64,000 bases of DNA from Rhyacophila brunnea (GCA_022495005.1 JAGYXB010000691.1:310001-374000); one strand, 5' to 3'; numbered from the stretch's first letter, positions 44,541 to 56,129 are shown. Notes: generated by a model not told the origin, from the sequence alone. Translations and numbers: made by a program.

Positions 44541-44775
44541 ACTTCAGCCCTCAATCAGGTAGGGAGATATTATTCTCTAGCGTCCTGAGGTACACATATG
44601 TGGACGTATTTTAAATATTTTTTACTACTGATTTGAATGGATACTTGAACCGCATTTGAATACAATGGTATCGATAGTATATTTTTCTACCACTAGATCA
44701 AAACACTAGCCCATGTAGTTTAACAATAAATTGTTATTTTGACTTTGAAGTGATGGATATTCGCAGAAGACAAAA

Positions 44776-46260
44776 ATGGCGGCTAAAAAGTCTACTCTGA
44801 CAAGTAAGTGCTTTTAATTAAATATGTATTTCTATTAAAAACCAATGATGTATTTAGTTTCACTATGAACCATAGTAATATTCCGTATACTTTAAATTAT
44901 TTTTACACTTTTGTAAAATATTATAATCATAGATTCAAAATTCGGTACACACATCTGTAACTCAGGTCTTGAGTGATATATTTTGACATTAGCTAGTATA
45001 TCTAATTTATTGAGGTTATGTTTTTTGTTTACATTTAGACGAATCCTTGAATGGCTAGCATATTGGTGATATTTTGAATGATAATGATGTCGATGCTGGT
45101 GGAGGATACAACCCTGACGATAGTAATGATGTTCACATTCATGTCCTGGGGCCAGATGATGACTTTATCCTGGAGAACCAGTGAACTTTACTCACTGCTA
45201 GAGGCTGAGATACATCCTCCAAAATCACAATCCAGGATCCTACCCTGGCTTATGAAACCATAAGGTATCAATGCTCATATTATATTACTTTATCATTTAG
45301 TCATAAATAATATCAAACTTATCTTTTTTATTAGGCAAGTGCATGCACTGCTAAAAAACAATTAAGTACCAATTAAATTGATACAGTTTGTGATGAAAGG
45401 GCTTTGTGATCTCTATATTGAGGATTCGATGTACAAAATAATATACTTACTTAATATACCTAGTGATTAATACTATTAGCCTTTAGGTAGTATTTTTATT
45501 CCTGGTGTTAAATACATAAAAAATAGGAATAAACGTATCGATTAATCCATAATATTGTATTTTCTATTGTTTCAGTACGCTGAGCCTAATAAGATGAATG
45601 ATGCTGAGCTGAAGAGTTCAGTTCATGGCCATATATGGATTCTTGGGTGCTGGACTCCAATTGCTCTATAAATTATTCCCCTTGTGGGGAAGTGAATTCT
45701 ACCTATCTGGTGAAGATATGATACAATTCAATCTCAATGCCAGCGCTGTAATATTACTTTGGCTTCCCAACAACTGCTCTTTTACATCTACACAGATGAC
45801 TTTTTTTACCAGCTTCAACCTCACCGATTTCCTCTTTCAGGCCAATACATGTTATGATTCAAAGAAGACGAAGAACGATATGCATCACTCAGTCAGCTGT
45901 TGTAAAATACTGATTACAAGTCGATGGGCCGCATTAATCTTCACAGTGGTGTGTTTGCCTTCACAGGACATCAAGCATGTAAACTGTGAGGATCTTTGAC
46001 CACTGTGGACATGGACATGAAATTGTTTGCTCATTGTACATGCAAACTTATAGGCAAGATAATATTCACTGTGATTGGAATACTTCATAGTCATAGAAAA
46101 TCAGACTTGCAAACCCTATGATTTGGTATGAAAGTCACTTAGCCATCATTATTATCATCGATACAAGGACATCCAAGAAACTCTTCACCATTAGCTTCAA
46201 CAACACACCGAGTAAACACAGAGCTACTTCTAAAGCAAAGAACGGTTGTCCCTAAACCTA
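44776..46260 (+). pseudogene. Unidentified intron-containing gene relic
   Basis: The arrangement resembles a decayed gene. ATGGCGGCTAAAAAGTC at 44776 runs to a donor GTAAGT at 44804. A 3' splice site TTTACATTTAG lies at 45038, followed by coding-like 'DVDAGGGYNPDDSNDV' and 'GPDDDFILENQ', with stops before and after, and a possible donor at 45265. A second acceptor TTGTTTCAG at 45575 is followed by 'YAEPNKMNDAELKSSVHGHI' and, after shifts, 'FFYQLQPHRFPLSGQY' and 'INLHSGVFAFTGHQA'. Stops and shifts prevent translation. I do not recognise the protein. The remaining sequence to about 46440 is AT-rich. Confidence 0.35.
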
Positions 46261-46472
46261 TTCCCTGAAGTGCGCTAATTTGTACTATACATAATTATAT
46301 GTACTATATTTTTAATTTAAATAAATATAATTTTCCAATCACCATTATATTATTATGAATATTGTATTATTTTTCTAATAAAATCGTATCATTTATGGAT
46401 ATCACATTGTTTTTCTTTCATTTCATTGTTTGTACTGTATCCAATATTGTACTCTATTGTGACCTGAGATGC

Positions 46473-47283
46473 ACTCACGTGCTCTGCGTCCAGGACCCGG
46501 GGAACCGTCATCTTCCTGGCGGACTCTCCTTTTTCGGTTCAGAAAATCTTTATTAAAAAAGCGCTATTTACTCTTATCTTTGTGTGCATAATGCGTAATT
46601 TATTTATCTTTAGCAATCAATAGTTTCACAATATATTCCTTTTAAATACATGATTTTTTGGTTTATAAAAATTCTTATCAAAAAACAAACACACATAATA
46701 GTGAAAAAATAGACAATCGACATAAGCATTTAAAGAAAAAATCTTCTTTAGCCAATAAAGTAGTTAACCCAAAATATCAATATTCTGTAATTGATCCAGT
46801 TTATAGATCCTTCAATGGCACCTATGTGGATTCAATGATAGATATTAAAAATAATAAATCTTTCATCCAAAGTGATAATATTTAATGATCGTGTTATAAT
46901 ATAAATATTGATGAAAATACGATAATAAAGTTAAAGTTTGAAGATATAAGTGAATGTACCATGCAGCTTCTTACCTGACTTGCCTATTCTTCGGGCAAAC
47001 CGGATTCTGGCGTCCAGGAAGTTCGCTAAATACCATCCAAATAGTGTACTTATACAGGAGAACTACATGATGGTTAAAGGACATGGAATTTTGATAGAAC
47101 ATTGTCGAGCGACATGGATTCATAGAGGTGTTATAATATGCTGTTTAGGAACATGAACGAACTGAGGAGCGGATATGATCAAAAAAAGAATAAGAAAGTT
47201 AGATAATGTATTTGTTTAACAGATCACTAATATATTACAAAGAAAAATATACTAATAAAATTAACTTACAATAATAAAAATTA
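46473..47283 (+). pseudogene. Duplicated block P, copy 3 (best preserved, unidentified)
   Basis: Here the P frames are least damaged. 46658-46885 is open for 75 codons and includes 'KKKSSLANKVVNPKYQYS' and 'DPVYRSFNGTYVDSMIDI'. 46950-47156 is open for 68 codons and includes 'LPILRANRILASRKFAKYH' and 'ENYMMVKGHGILIEHCRAT'. A T-rich tract before GTTTATAAAAATTC looks like a 3' splice site. Upstream, GTCCAGGACCCGGGGAACCGT translates as VQDPGNRH. The three P copies agree on these frames, so the parent was protein-coding. The family is not recognised. Confidence 0.4.
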
Positions 47284-47734
47284 GCTTAAATAGTAAAAAA
47301 AGTCGCCTGCGGCGCTATTATACTTCATGGCCATGAGCATTTTCAATTACTTATATAATTGTGCAATATTTTTTTTATTATGTGTCGATACTCGGCAGCT
47401 CCATTATTAAAGTAAATGTATTAAAAATCGCCAATAATTCACTGTATAAGTACCCTTAATTTGAACTAAAACACAATTTGAAAAACGTTAAAGTAGTGTT
47501 TCACACTGCCTTTAATCTAAGTGGTAGGTAGGGGGCCCGCCAAATATCCTAGCCTGAGGGCCCGTTTCAGGATGTGGGGACCATGTTGTAGGTACACCGG
47601 GTGCAATAGACAAAAGACCAATAAACGATAAATTAGGCTGTGAAGAAGAAAAAGAGCCTATGGGACTAATTTACATTCTCCTTCTTGGCCCCCCCCCAAT
47701 GTTAAATCCTGAGTGCTCCACTGCTTTTACCAGT
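47284..47734. other. Non-coding stretch with a GC-rich dispersed repeat
   Basis: 47510-47600 is a copy of the repeat at 5877-6050 and 61690-61975 (GGTAGGGGGCCCGCCAA, CCTGAGGGCCCG). The rest is AT-rich, with a C run at about 47690. Confidence 0.45.
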
Positions 47735-48056
47735 CAATGTCATTTTGTGTGTTTGTAGAGTATTGAGCGGCTAAAATGTAGATGAGCATACATTGCATTG
47801 TATATGGTTCCTTTACACTGATATTTTTTATTTTATTTCCTAAGCACCAAGGCTGTGAAAATTTACACGAGCAAACTTTGCAATCATATTGTTTTTCAAT
47901 AGTATGTGATTTCATAATTTTTCATGTGATCGCCAAAAATTTAGAAGAAAAAAATTACATTCATATAGCTAGTAAACAGAATGTGTCAATTAATGCTTTT
48001 TCAAATATTTCGTCATAGAAAATTTACTTGAGCAAACATCGCATTGACATGGTTTT
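47735..48056 (-). pseudogene. Degenerate zinc fingers beyond the stop of unit C
   Basis: Matches 13211-13530 of unit A. Minus-strand remnants include 'KQYDCKVCSCKFSQPWCL' near the outer end and KPCQCDVCSSKF next to the stop, with shifts between. It supports a longer ancestral array. Confidence 0.6.
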
Positions 48057-49502
48057 TCAGCTGTAGGTATGTGTCTTTTTATGCTGTTTTAAATAGTTGA
48101 GACGCGAAAATTTCTTCGAGCATACTTCGCATTGATGCGGTTTTTCACTAGTATGAGTTAGTTTATGCTTTTTTAGATACCTGAGATGCGAAAATTTAGA
48201 TAAGCAAACATCGCATTGATATGGTTTTTCACTAGTATGAGAAAGTTTATGCATTCTTAAATTGGTGGAATGCGAAAATTTAGTAGAGCATACATCGCAT
48301 TGATACGGCTTTTCACCAGTATGTATCATTTTATGCGATTTTAGAGCGCCCAGCTGCGAAAATTTCTTAGAGCAAACATCGCATAGATATGGTTTTTCAC
48401 CGGTATGTTTCATTTTATGCTCTTTCAGAGACCTGAGCTGTGAAAATTGTGATGAGCATTCTTCACATTGAAATGGTTTTTCACCAGTATGTAACATTTT
48501 ATGCTTTTTGAGATGGTTGCGCCGCGAAAATTTCTTTGAGCACACTTCACAATGATATGGTCTTTCACCAGTATGTGTCATTTTATGCGTTTTTAATTGG
48601 TCGAGCCTCCAAAATTTGTATAAGCAAACGTCGCAATGAAATGGTTTGTCACCAGAATGTTTAATTTTATGTATTTTCAGAGACCTGAGAAATAAAAATT
48701 TAGAAGGGCAAGCATCACACTCATATGGCTTGGTACCAGTATGTATCATATTATGCGTTGTTAGGCGGCTAAGTTGGGAGAATTTAGATGAGCACACTTT
48801 GCATTGATATGGTTTTTCATCAGTATGTCTCTTTTTATGTTTTGTTAAGTAGTTCATCTTAGAAAATTTTGATGAACAGAGGTCACATTGATATGGTTTT
48901 TCTCCAGTGTGTGTATTTTGATGCGTTTTTAAATAGCTACGCTGGGAGAATTTTGATAAGCACAGTTTGCATTGATATGGTTTTTCACCAGTATGTGTCA
49001 TTTTATGCATTCTTAGAGTGCTGGGCAGTGAATATTTTTTTGAACATATATCGCAATGATATGGTCTTTCACCAGTATGTGTCATTTTATGCATTTTTAA
49101 TTTGTACAACGACGAAAATGATATTGAGCATACATCGCATTGATGTTGTTTTTCGCCAGTACGTGCACTATTTGTTTTGTGATCTAAGATTGATTTCATA
49201 CAGAAAACAATGTGTTCTTTTAGCGAACTCAAAGATTCGAATATAGAGTAACAAACACTACAAACAAAATTACGCGGATAACATATCACTTTGCTCAGTT
49301 TAATCTGAACCACCTTCGGCAAATACGTGGACTGTATTTCTTGTTTTATCTTTAGTACATCTATAGTCATCTTGGGATGCTGTGTTTTCTCAACTTGGAC
49401 TGCAGATTTGGAATCCATGGTGAGATTACTCCCTTTCATAATTTTGTCAAAAATCACGATGGGCAAGGGACTCTCACACTTAATGTGGCGCTGAGTAGAA
49501 GT
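48057..49502 (-). CDS. C2H2 zinc-finger protein, finger exon of unit C (13 fingers)
   Basis: 481 residues plus a stop from the splice site TTTTTTAG|ACTTCTACTCAG. It has the same lead segment as units A and B, an atypical C-x2-C...H-x4-C first finger, then 13 canonical fingers. All zinc ligands are present. Relative to unit A, whole fingers 3 and 4 (or equivalents) are missing. The last six fingers align one-to-one with units A and B. It ends 'HTYS-stop', where A and B have 'HTYC-stop'. It joins exon 2 at 50970-51119 in phase 0, but no first exon was found upstream. Either the gene has lost its start or it uses another first exon. Confidence 0.8.
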   Translation of the reverse strand, partial: TSTQRHIKCESPLPIVIFDKIMKGSNLTMDSKSAVQVEKTQHPKMTIDVLKIKQEIQSTYLPKVVQIKLSKVICYPRNFVCSVCYSIFESLSSLKEHIVFCMKSILDHKTNSARTGEKQHQCDVCSISFSSLYKLKMHKMTHTGERPYHCDICSKKYSLPSTLRMHKMTHTGEKPYQCKLCLSKFSQRSYLKTHQNTHTGEKPYQCDLCSSKFSKMNYLTKHKKRHTDEKPYQCKVCSSKFSQLSRLTTHNMIHTGTKPYECDACPSKFLFLRSLKIHKIKHSGDKPFHCDVCLYKFWRLDQLKTHKMTHTGERPYHCEVCSKKFSRRNHLKKHKMLHTGEKPFQCEECSSQFSQLRSLKEHKMKHTGEKPYLCDVCSKKFSQLGALKSHKMIHTGEKPYQCDVCSTKFSHSTNLRMHKLSHTSEKPYQCDVCLSKFSHLRYLKKHKLTHTSEKPHQCEVCSKKFSRLNYLKQHKKTHTYS

Positions 49503-49509
49503 CTAAAAA

Positions 49510-50360
49510 ACAATACATTTTGTTTTATTCCAACCAATTGCGTAAAATAATGATAAATAATTCAGTCTTTTATGTTCGTATGGAGACAGAAATAATAAAG
49601 TATTTGATTCGAAAAGAAAAATATACATCGAAACCAAGCCACGAAAATCATCATATAAGTCTCATCGGTGTGATTGGTAAATCATTCCACGTGACACAAT
49701 ACTGCATGCATCCACGATTGACGTTTTAGTCTGATTCTTGTTACATCATTGTATGAGAGTATCGACATTAATTACCATTATCTCCTAAGCATCGACTAAT
49801 ATCGAACATACATAATTTAAAATAATAATTAAACACTTATAAATAATAAATATAAATAAAAAATACAAATTATAACAAATAGATTTTTTTTTTTTGAAAT
49901 AGTAAGTCAGCCGGTAGGAATTGAACCTGCATCTCTTAGGTTTCCGCCCGTGCGCATACTAGACTGTGGTACAACTACCATACTTAATTGCGACATTTTT
50001 TATTATTGGCCACGAAAACTCACTTACTGTTAACTGCAGTATCAGAAGTGTTTTCAAAATTATGCATGTTCAATAATAAAATTAGAATGTTACATTCGTA
50101 TATCTTGTAAATTTTTCGTTGAACAAAAGAAATAGTTATTAAACGAATATCAATTCTTAATAATGATCCGATAATAAGTATTGATTGGTACTCTATGATA
50201 ACATCTTCATGGCGACGTGTTAAAACTGTGAACTAACATGCTCCTCCCATTTTTAAGCGCACTTCCATTATAAACTAACAACCTCCTCCCATTAAGTCGA
50301 AAACCAACAGCGCCTTCCGTCACGTAGCCAAGAAGATATTGTCGTACTATAGATACTTTC
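49510..50360. repeat. Intron 2 of unit C with a single tRNA-like foldback copy
   Basis: 49510-49880 is duplicated intron. 49890-50150 has AAGTCAGCCGGTAGGAATTGAACC (minus-strand B-box-like GGTTCAATTCC), then GTGTTTTCAAAATTATGCATG, then the family signature. 50180-50360 matches unit B 38410-38600. Confidence 0.5.
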
Positions 50361-50364
50361 GTTT

Positions 50365-50835
50365 AAAACGTTGTAATGGAAACCTTTGTGTGGTTTTGTT
50401 TCTGCGCTTTTTATTATGTTGTCAGTCAGTCATGTAATGCGTCAATTACTTTGAGATACTTTACGAGCTGTTTGCTGGCGAATTTAAAAGCGGCGATTCA
50501 GCTACTGCGATTGTGATGATGAAACACAAAACTTTCCATTCGCTGAGAAGCCAACAAGCTAGCGACTATTTTGAAAAAACGTAGTTCGTTTTTACCGGGA
50601 GGTCGCTACCACGCTCTACTGCGCAGAGGCAGTAGGCCCAAACGCCAGCGTGTAGCGTGTAAAGTTAACCAACCTTTAACTTTTCTCTGTAGATTGTTTA
50701 CAATCTGCTTGTTAGCTTGTTCAATGATGACACTGGTCGACTTTACAGGCAGATTGTAAATTTACCAACAAGCAGCTCGTAAAGTAGCTCAATGTCATTG
50801 ACGCTTTACGGTCGAAATCAGTGGAGGGATTAATA
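50365..50835. other. Conserved intronic block of unit C
   Basis: Counterpart of 16290-16780 and 38605-39075. Contains an exact 12-bp inverted pair (50697-50708 with 50749-50760). Confidence 0.45.
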
Positions 50836-50969
50836 TTATTAATCACAGCTCTCTAACAACTTGTAGGTACATACTGTCTGTGGCTCAATGTTAAAATGTC
50901 TAATGTCCACTGATCAAGTGAAGAGCACACTGGAATAAAATGATGTGCAACGACGATATACAAACGAAC

Positions 50970-51119
50970 CTGATCTATCGGCGTGTATTGTCCATATGAG
51001 CACCCGGGTTTCGAATCGTCATAAATGTCCGGGTGCATTTGGTTTTCAACAAACATCTCTTTGTTATCTCCACCTTCATTGTCAGTCTCAGATTTTATAT
51101 TACTTTTAGTTGCAGGGTT
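50970..51119 (-). CDS. Second coding exon of zinc-finger unit C
   Basis: 50 codons in phase 0, bounded by the same splice signals as in A and B (TAG|AACCCT and ATCAG|GTTCGT). It reads NPATKSNIKSETDNEGGDN, then FVENQMHPDIYDDSKPG and ends YGQYTPIDQ. The differences from B are few and conservative. With no exon 1 seen, its present use is uncertain. Confidence 0.65.
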
Positions 51120-51818
51120 CTAAAAATAAATAAATAATAATAATATGTAACAATATCGCGATCTTCCTCAACAGATTTAAATCCACTGATGGATTAAGGC
51201 CTCCCCCATCGTCTACTACCGCTCAAATAAATCAAATTGATTTCAAGTAATTCACATTTATTTTTATTTACAAAAATTGATGTTTATAAAAATATATAAT
51301 ACTTATAAAACATAAAAAGGGATGAAATAATAAAGAAAAAAAAAAACTATTCTAATAGTAATAGCCAAGACACAATCCATTCTGGAGGGCCGGACATAAA
51401 AATACTAACCCACTAAATTTAACATAATACGGAAGCTGCTAAATAAGTTATTTCTGTAAACGAAAAAACTCTGTGCAAATTAGATTTTATTCTGACAAAT
51501 TGATATGCATACTGCATACTTACCAATAATTATTTAAATAATTCTCTATGCTTACTTAAATACTTCCATAGATATTATTTTTAAACATACCAATAATCAT
51601 TTTTTACTTGTTGTTTTTAATAAAATACTTGCTAATTTGCATATATACTTACCAAAAATTTGAAGCCATAATAATATTTTATTTATTACTAGCTGAATTA
51701 CCCGGCTTCGCACAGGGTCACTTTGAGGTTATATTATGTATCTTAGATATTTAAAAAATAATAAGAGGTACTTAATTATTTTTTTAAATATTAAAATATC
51801 TGTGTAATACAATATGGC
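51120..51818. other. Remaining intron 1 of unit C up to the LINE junction
   Basis: Colinear with unit A intron 1 through ACCCGGCTTCGCACAGGGTC and ATCTGTGTAATACAATATGGC, where LINE sequence begins. The matching unit A sequence after this point (AATATGAAAATAATTC) is not found directly on the far side of the LINE. Confidence 0.6.
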
Positions 51819-51821
51819 TTC

Positions 51822-53327
51822 CCAGGATGTAATTTCGGGAGTATGGTCTTCCGAATTTCCATTTCTCTGAAGATCTAAGTCTATAGTCGTATTGTCAGTG
51901 TCATCACTGTAGAGATCGCTGTAGAACTCTTCACCTCGGCTTAACAAGTGTTCCCAATTTCTGACGATAGAACCATCTTTTGCTTTTAGTGCTGTGATTT
52001 GACGTTTTCCTATCGACAAGCATTGCTTGTTTTTGTTTAAACTTCTGCCTGCTTTCACAATTGCTTGCATGAGGTTTACATTGAATTTACGAAGGTCTTC
52101 TCTAATCTTCCTTCGGAGGGTTTTGCAAAGTGATGAAAACTCCATATCGTTTTGCGCCTGTCTATCGCTCTTGGTTTTCCTTCTCTGCTCCATAAGATTC
52201 AATATTGCCTTCGAAAGCTTGGTGGAAGGTGTAACTTCTGAGCTTTTTACGCCTGTTTTTTCTGCACATTGTAGAATAATATTCGTTATATTCTCCGCGT
52301 TGGATAGGGAAACGGTTTCGTTCTCATCTAAGAAAGCCGATAGTGCATTTTTGAGTTCATTTTGGAATTCAGTATTGTTCTGCAGGTATACGCGAGCATT
52401 TGACTTCTTCTGCAGTTTGGATCTTTCTGATTTGACGTTCAATCTTATCTTACATCTCACCATTCGGTGATCACTGCCGGTGTTAAACTGATTGATCACC
52501 TTACAGTTTAAAAATGTATATTTTCTGTCAGTGAGGATGTAATCGATTTCGCTGGTCCTTCCTGTCGGGCTTCTCCACGTCCATTTACGTGTAGTTTTAT
52601 GTTGAAAAAAGGAATTCATAATGTGAAGATTGTTGGTTTCAGCAAACTCCACAAGCATGTCCCCTCTACCATCCCTTGAGCCATGTCCGAAATGTCCGAC
52701 CGCTACGTCATCTCTTTGGTATGATCCAATACGTGCATTGAAATCTCCCATTATGATGTTGAAGTGGCATTTACTTTTATTTTTCAAGGATGCTATTTCC
52801 TCGTAAAACTCTTCCACTTTTTCATCAGGATAGCTCTGTGTCGGAGCATATACTTGCAAAATCTGAATCCGGTACCTAGCATTGATTTTAAGTATCACGC
52901 TTGCGACCCTGTCAGAAATGCAGTTGAACTCGACTATGCGGTCCCTCCAGGCTTTGTTGACAACAAATCCAACACCGCTCGTGCGTCCTTCATCGGTTCC
53001 TTTGGAGTACAGCACATGTCCGCTTTGTAAAGCAATAATACTCTCACCTTTACGCCTTACTTCGCTGAGTCCGACAACATCCCAGTGGATATTCCGGAGC
53101 TCTTCTTGAAACTCTACAAGTTTGGCATCGCTGGACAATGTTCTTGCGTTATATGTAGCAATGGTCATCTGTTGGCAGCCTTTTCCGGGTCTCCGGGGAT
53201 TGTTAGCACCCTCTGCTTTCCTTCGCTGATCGCTGCCGTGATCAGTATCAGGTTGGCCTCCGGAGAATGAGGGCTGGGTTCTAGAAGTTTTTGTTTTCAT
53301 ATGAAGGTTTTGGACATAACACACCAC
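51822..53327 (-). pseudogene. RTE LINE endonuclease domain (inverted 5' half)
   Basis: An open minus-strand frame of about 500 codons runs to the junction. It has the APE-type endonuclease motifs in order: TYNARTL, the catalytic Glu in GLSEVRR, GDFNARIG, SEIDYILTDR and SDHRMVRC. These enzymes nick target DNA to prime reverse transcription. After the endonuclease comes the linker region (LSKAILNLMEQRRKTKSD) and then PEITSWEA, where the frame passes into host sequence. The domain itself is intact, but it is separated from the reverse transcriptase. Upstream to about 53550 is the element's 5' leader (minus-strand TCTAGCCTCCGCGTGGCGTC). Confidence 0.8.
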
Positions 53328-53589
53328 GCTGTCCAGACGGGTTGGTGTGTGGTTTTTCTGTCTGGGTGATCCTTCCCGTAGCCAAAGGTCTCTCGTTTTA
53401 AGGCGCCAGAGTTTCGCCTTGCACCCTTCTCTATTAGCTACAAATATTATGTTGCGTTATACAGCACATTATCTGCATTGCCCGGGGGACGCCACGCGGA
53501 GGCTAGAGATAGGATTTGCTGACTTTCTTGGACAGTGGCGTCTCAACATTTTTTAGAAGTATACCTATTGGCATCAGTATACATCATTG

Positions 53590-55040
53590 AGGCCATAGCT
53601 CATGCTTTAAATTACATGAAAAGTGGGAAAGCCCCCGGGGGAAGACGGTTTAACGATAGATATCCTCAAAAAGCAGGAAAGGATGCAAATGAAGTACTTG
53701 CACAATTGTTCACAGCCTGCATATGCAAAGAGGATGTCCCAGAGGTATGGAAAAATGCCAGCATTGTCATTCTTCACAAAAAGGGTGACAGAGAAGACCT
53801 AGCAAATTATCGTCCAATAAGTCTACTCCCTATTCTCTACAAGACGTTCACAAAATTCTCTCAAACCGTCTGCAAAATGTACTAGACGAGAACCAACCGA
53901 GAGAACAAGCCGGATTTAGAGGAGGATACAGCACTATGGACTATATCCAAGTCGTCAGAGAAATCATAGAGCGGTACCAGGAATACAAACTGCCACTATG
54001 CATGGGTTTTATAGACTATGAGAAGGCGTTTGATCCGATAAAGAAATGTTCAATACTCGACGCACTCAGAAAACAAGGAATCCCTGGACGCTATATAAAC
54101 ATTTTCAATAATATATACAGTAGCGCAACAGCATCTGTAAATCTCCATAAACCATCGCGCAGATTTCCTATCAGCAAAGGAGTCCGACAAGGTGATACAA
54201 TCACCTAAACTATTTACAGCTACCCTTGAAGACTTATTCAGGCAACTTGACTGGAATGACAAAGGGATCCCCATAAATGAGACACCTTGAGTCATCTGCG
54301 CTTTGCCGATGACACAGTAATTCTCGCAAGACTCAGAAGACCTCCAAAGCAGAATGCAGGAACTCTCGAAGGCAACAAAGAGGGTTTGAAAAATAAATGT
54401 AACAAAGACGAAAGTCATGTTCAACTGCTTTGCGGGCCAAAAAGAGATCCTCATCAATAGCATTCAGCTCGAACAGGTGAAAAACTACATCTATCTGGCA
54501 CAATAAGTGTCTATAGATGGATGTATATTTGATGAAATTGTTCGCAGAGTAAAGCTAGGCTGAGTGCTTTTGGCCGCCTGAATAATTTCTTCGAAAATGC
54601 CTAAAGTGCAAAGTGTTCAACCAGTGTGTACTTACCGTAACCACATGCATGTGAAACATTAAGCCTAAGTAAAAGAGAGATCCAGAAACTTAGAGTAGCA
54701 CAACGTGGTATGGACGGGTGCATGCTGGGCATAACGCGAAAGGACAAAAAGAGGAATGAGGATAAGGAAGCAGACAAGGGTTTGCGATGCAATAGAGTTT
54801 ATTAAAAGCCTTAAATGGAGATGGGCTGGACACATAGCTCGAAGAAGAGACAATCGTTGGACAAATTTAGTCATCCAGTGGTATCCTAGAGGTACAAAAC
54901 GTCAGCAAGGTAGACTTAGAGGCCGCTGGATCGATGAAATGATAAAGTTCTGCGGAAGTACGTGGCAGCGCAACGCACAGGATCGAGAGAAGTGGAAGAA
55001 CTTGAAGAGGCCTTCATCCAGCAGTGGATAGATTCAGGCT
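53590..55040 (+). pseudogene. RTE LINE reverse transcriptase and C-terminus (broken)
   Basis: Reverse-transcriptase motifs appear in order: MKSGKAPG, ILHKKGDREDLANYRPISLL (53790-53835), 'GFIDYEKAFD' (motif A), 'KGVRQGDT' (motif B), and 'FADDTVILA' (motif C, near 54302). The C-terminal segment includes RWAGHIARR and GTKRQQGRLRGRW (54756-55031). Frameshifts near 53870, 54205 and after motif C, plus stops, make it non-functional. The 3' end has the RTE tail. Confidence 0.8.
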
Positions 55041-55045
55041 GATGA

Positions 55046-56120
55046 TGATGATGATACTATTTTGAAGTCGATGACAGATGAACAAAACAAAATAAAATAG
55101 CGTATGGTGTTAGATAGGAAACACGATTTTTTAAATTATATATCTCTGAAAATGACAATTTATAAAAGAATATGCTAGATTAAAATTGAAGAGATTTCGG
55201 AAATGGATAAAAAGAAGTAAAATAATTACAAGATAAAAATAACATTTTATATACAACGTTTTGAAATTTTCTGTTGAATTGTTATGCTCAATATGCTCAA
55301 ACTTGTACTTGATATGAAGTAAATAAAAAACAAATAAACAAACAAATATAGATTACTGAAATGTCATTTTGATTTCCATAGTAACGCACGTATATATTAA
55401 TAATTTAGTTGCTAGGACCACCCGCTTAGCAACCAATAATAGTGGATTGGATTACGAATTTCTTCCGAAATAACTTTTCATACAAAACAGAATTAACTGA
55501 TAAGGAATTCAGTTCTACTTAAAGATGGCTAAAAGTATTAAAATAATGCATTGGCACCGTGTTCTGATATATTCTAAAAGTTTCAAATGTCTAGCTAGTC
55601 GTGAAGTTAGTTAAAAATAAATTGCAAGATCTGTACTGGTTAAACAACCACCGGACAAATAAGAATACGACCTAATAAAAACGTTGTAAAAATCAACACA
55701 ATGGCGTTAGTGTGTAGGAAATTATTGTCTTGACCAATACACAAAAAATATACACATTATGTATGAGGAAGAATCACCAAGTATCACCGCTTGATAATTA
55801 ATGAACAAGTTCAAGCCACATAGAACAAAGTTGAAAGGTTGTAATTTTTTCTAGTAATAACTATATTTTTCGATATGTATATCGAGCAGTATAATTGTAG
55901 TAATTGCAGTATAATTGTTGAATGTATATTCAGCAGTAAACGTCAAACGAAAGAACACCAAATTTAAATCGAATCCAAAGTATGCAAATTCAAAATTGTA
56001 AGGTATAAAGAAACAGTTAAGATACATACTTTGTATTTTATAGTAATAGGATAAAATATTTCCTTGTGTCATGACATGACTGCAGTTTGAATCACTCGCA
56101 TGGCATGTCGTAAAGTGGTT
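55046..56120. other. AT-rich stretch right of the LINE
   Basis: No gene. The sequence around 55930-55990 (CAGTAAACGTCAAACGAAAG, AACACCAAATTTAAATCGAA) loosely resembles intron 1 text of units A and B (AGTAAAGGNCAAACAA..., CACTAAATTAAAATCAAA). It could be a diverged continuation of unit C or another copy of the repeat. Confidence 0.35.
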
Positions 56121-56129
56121 GACTCGCGG

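Larger units (their letters stand above)
51819..55045. mobile_element. RTE-type LINE with inverted 5' half
   Basis: The endonuclease half (about 51819-53550, minus strand) and the reverse-transcriptase half (about 53585-55045, plus strand) are in opposite orientations, with the element's 5' end in the middle. The endonuclease half stops within codons reading '...PEITSWEA', and the reverse-transcriptase half starts at 'EAIAHALNYMKSGKAPG', which is where the protein would continue. This is the layout expected of a single element inverted during insertion (twin priming). The tail ends with CAGCAGTGG...GATGATGATG. No target duplication was identified. Confidence 0.75.

Noticed and set aside
48869..49246. 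125-codon plus-strand frame (and similar ones at 14763 and 36531)
   Set aside because: Antisense of zinc-finger coding sequence; the periodicity comes from the finger repeats.
52027..52470. 147-codon plus-strand frame
   Set aside because: Antisense shadow of the RTE endonuclease reading frame.
54050..54463. 137-codon minus-strand frame
   Set aside because: Antisense to the broken RTE reverse transcriptase.
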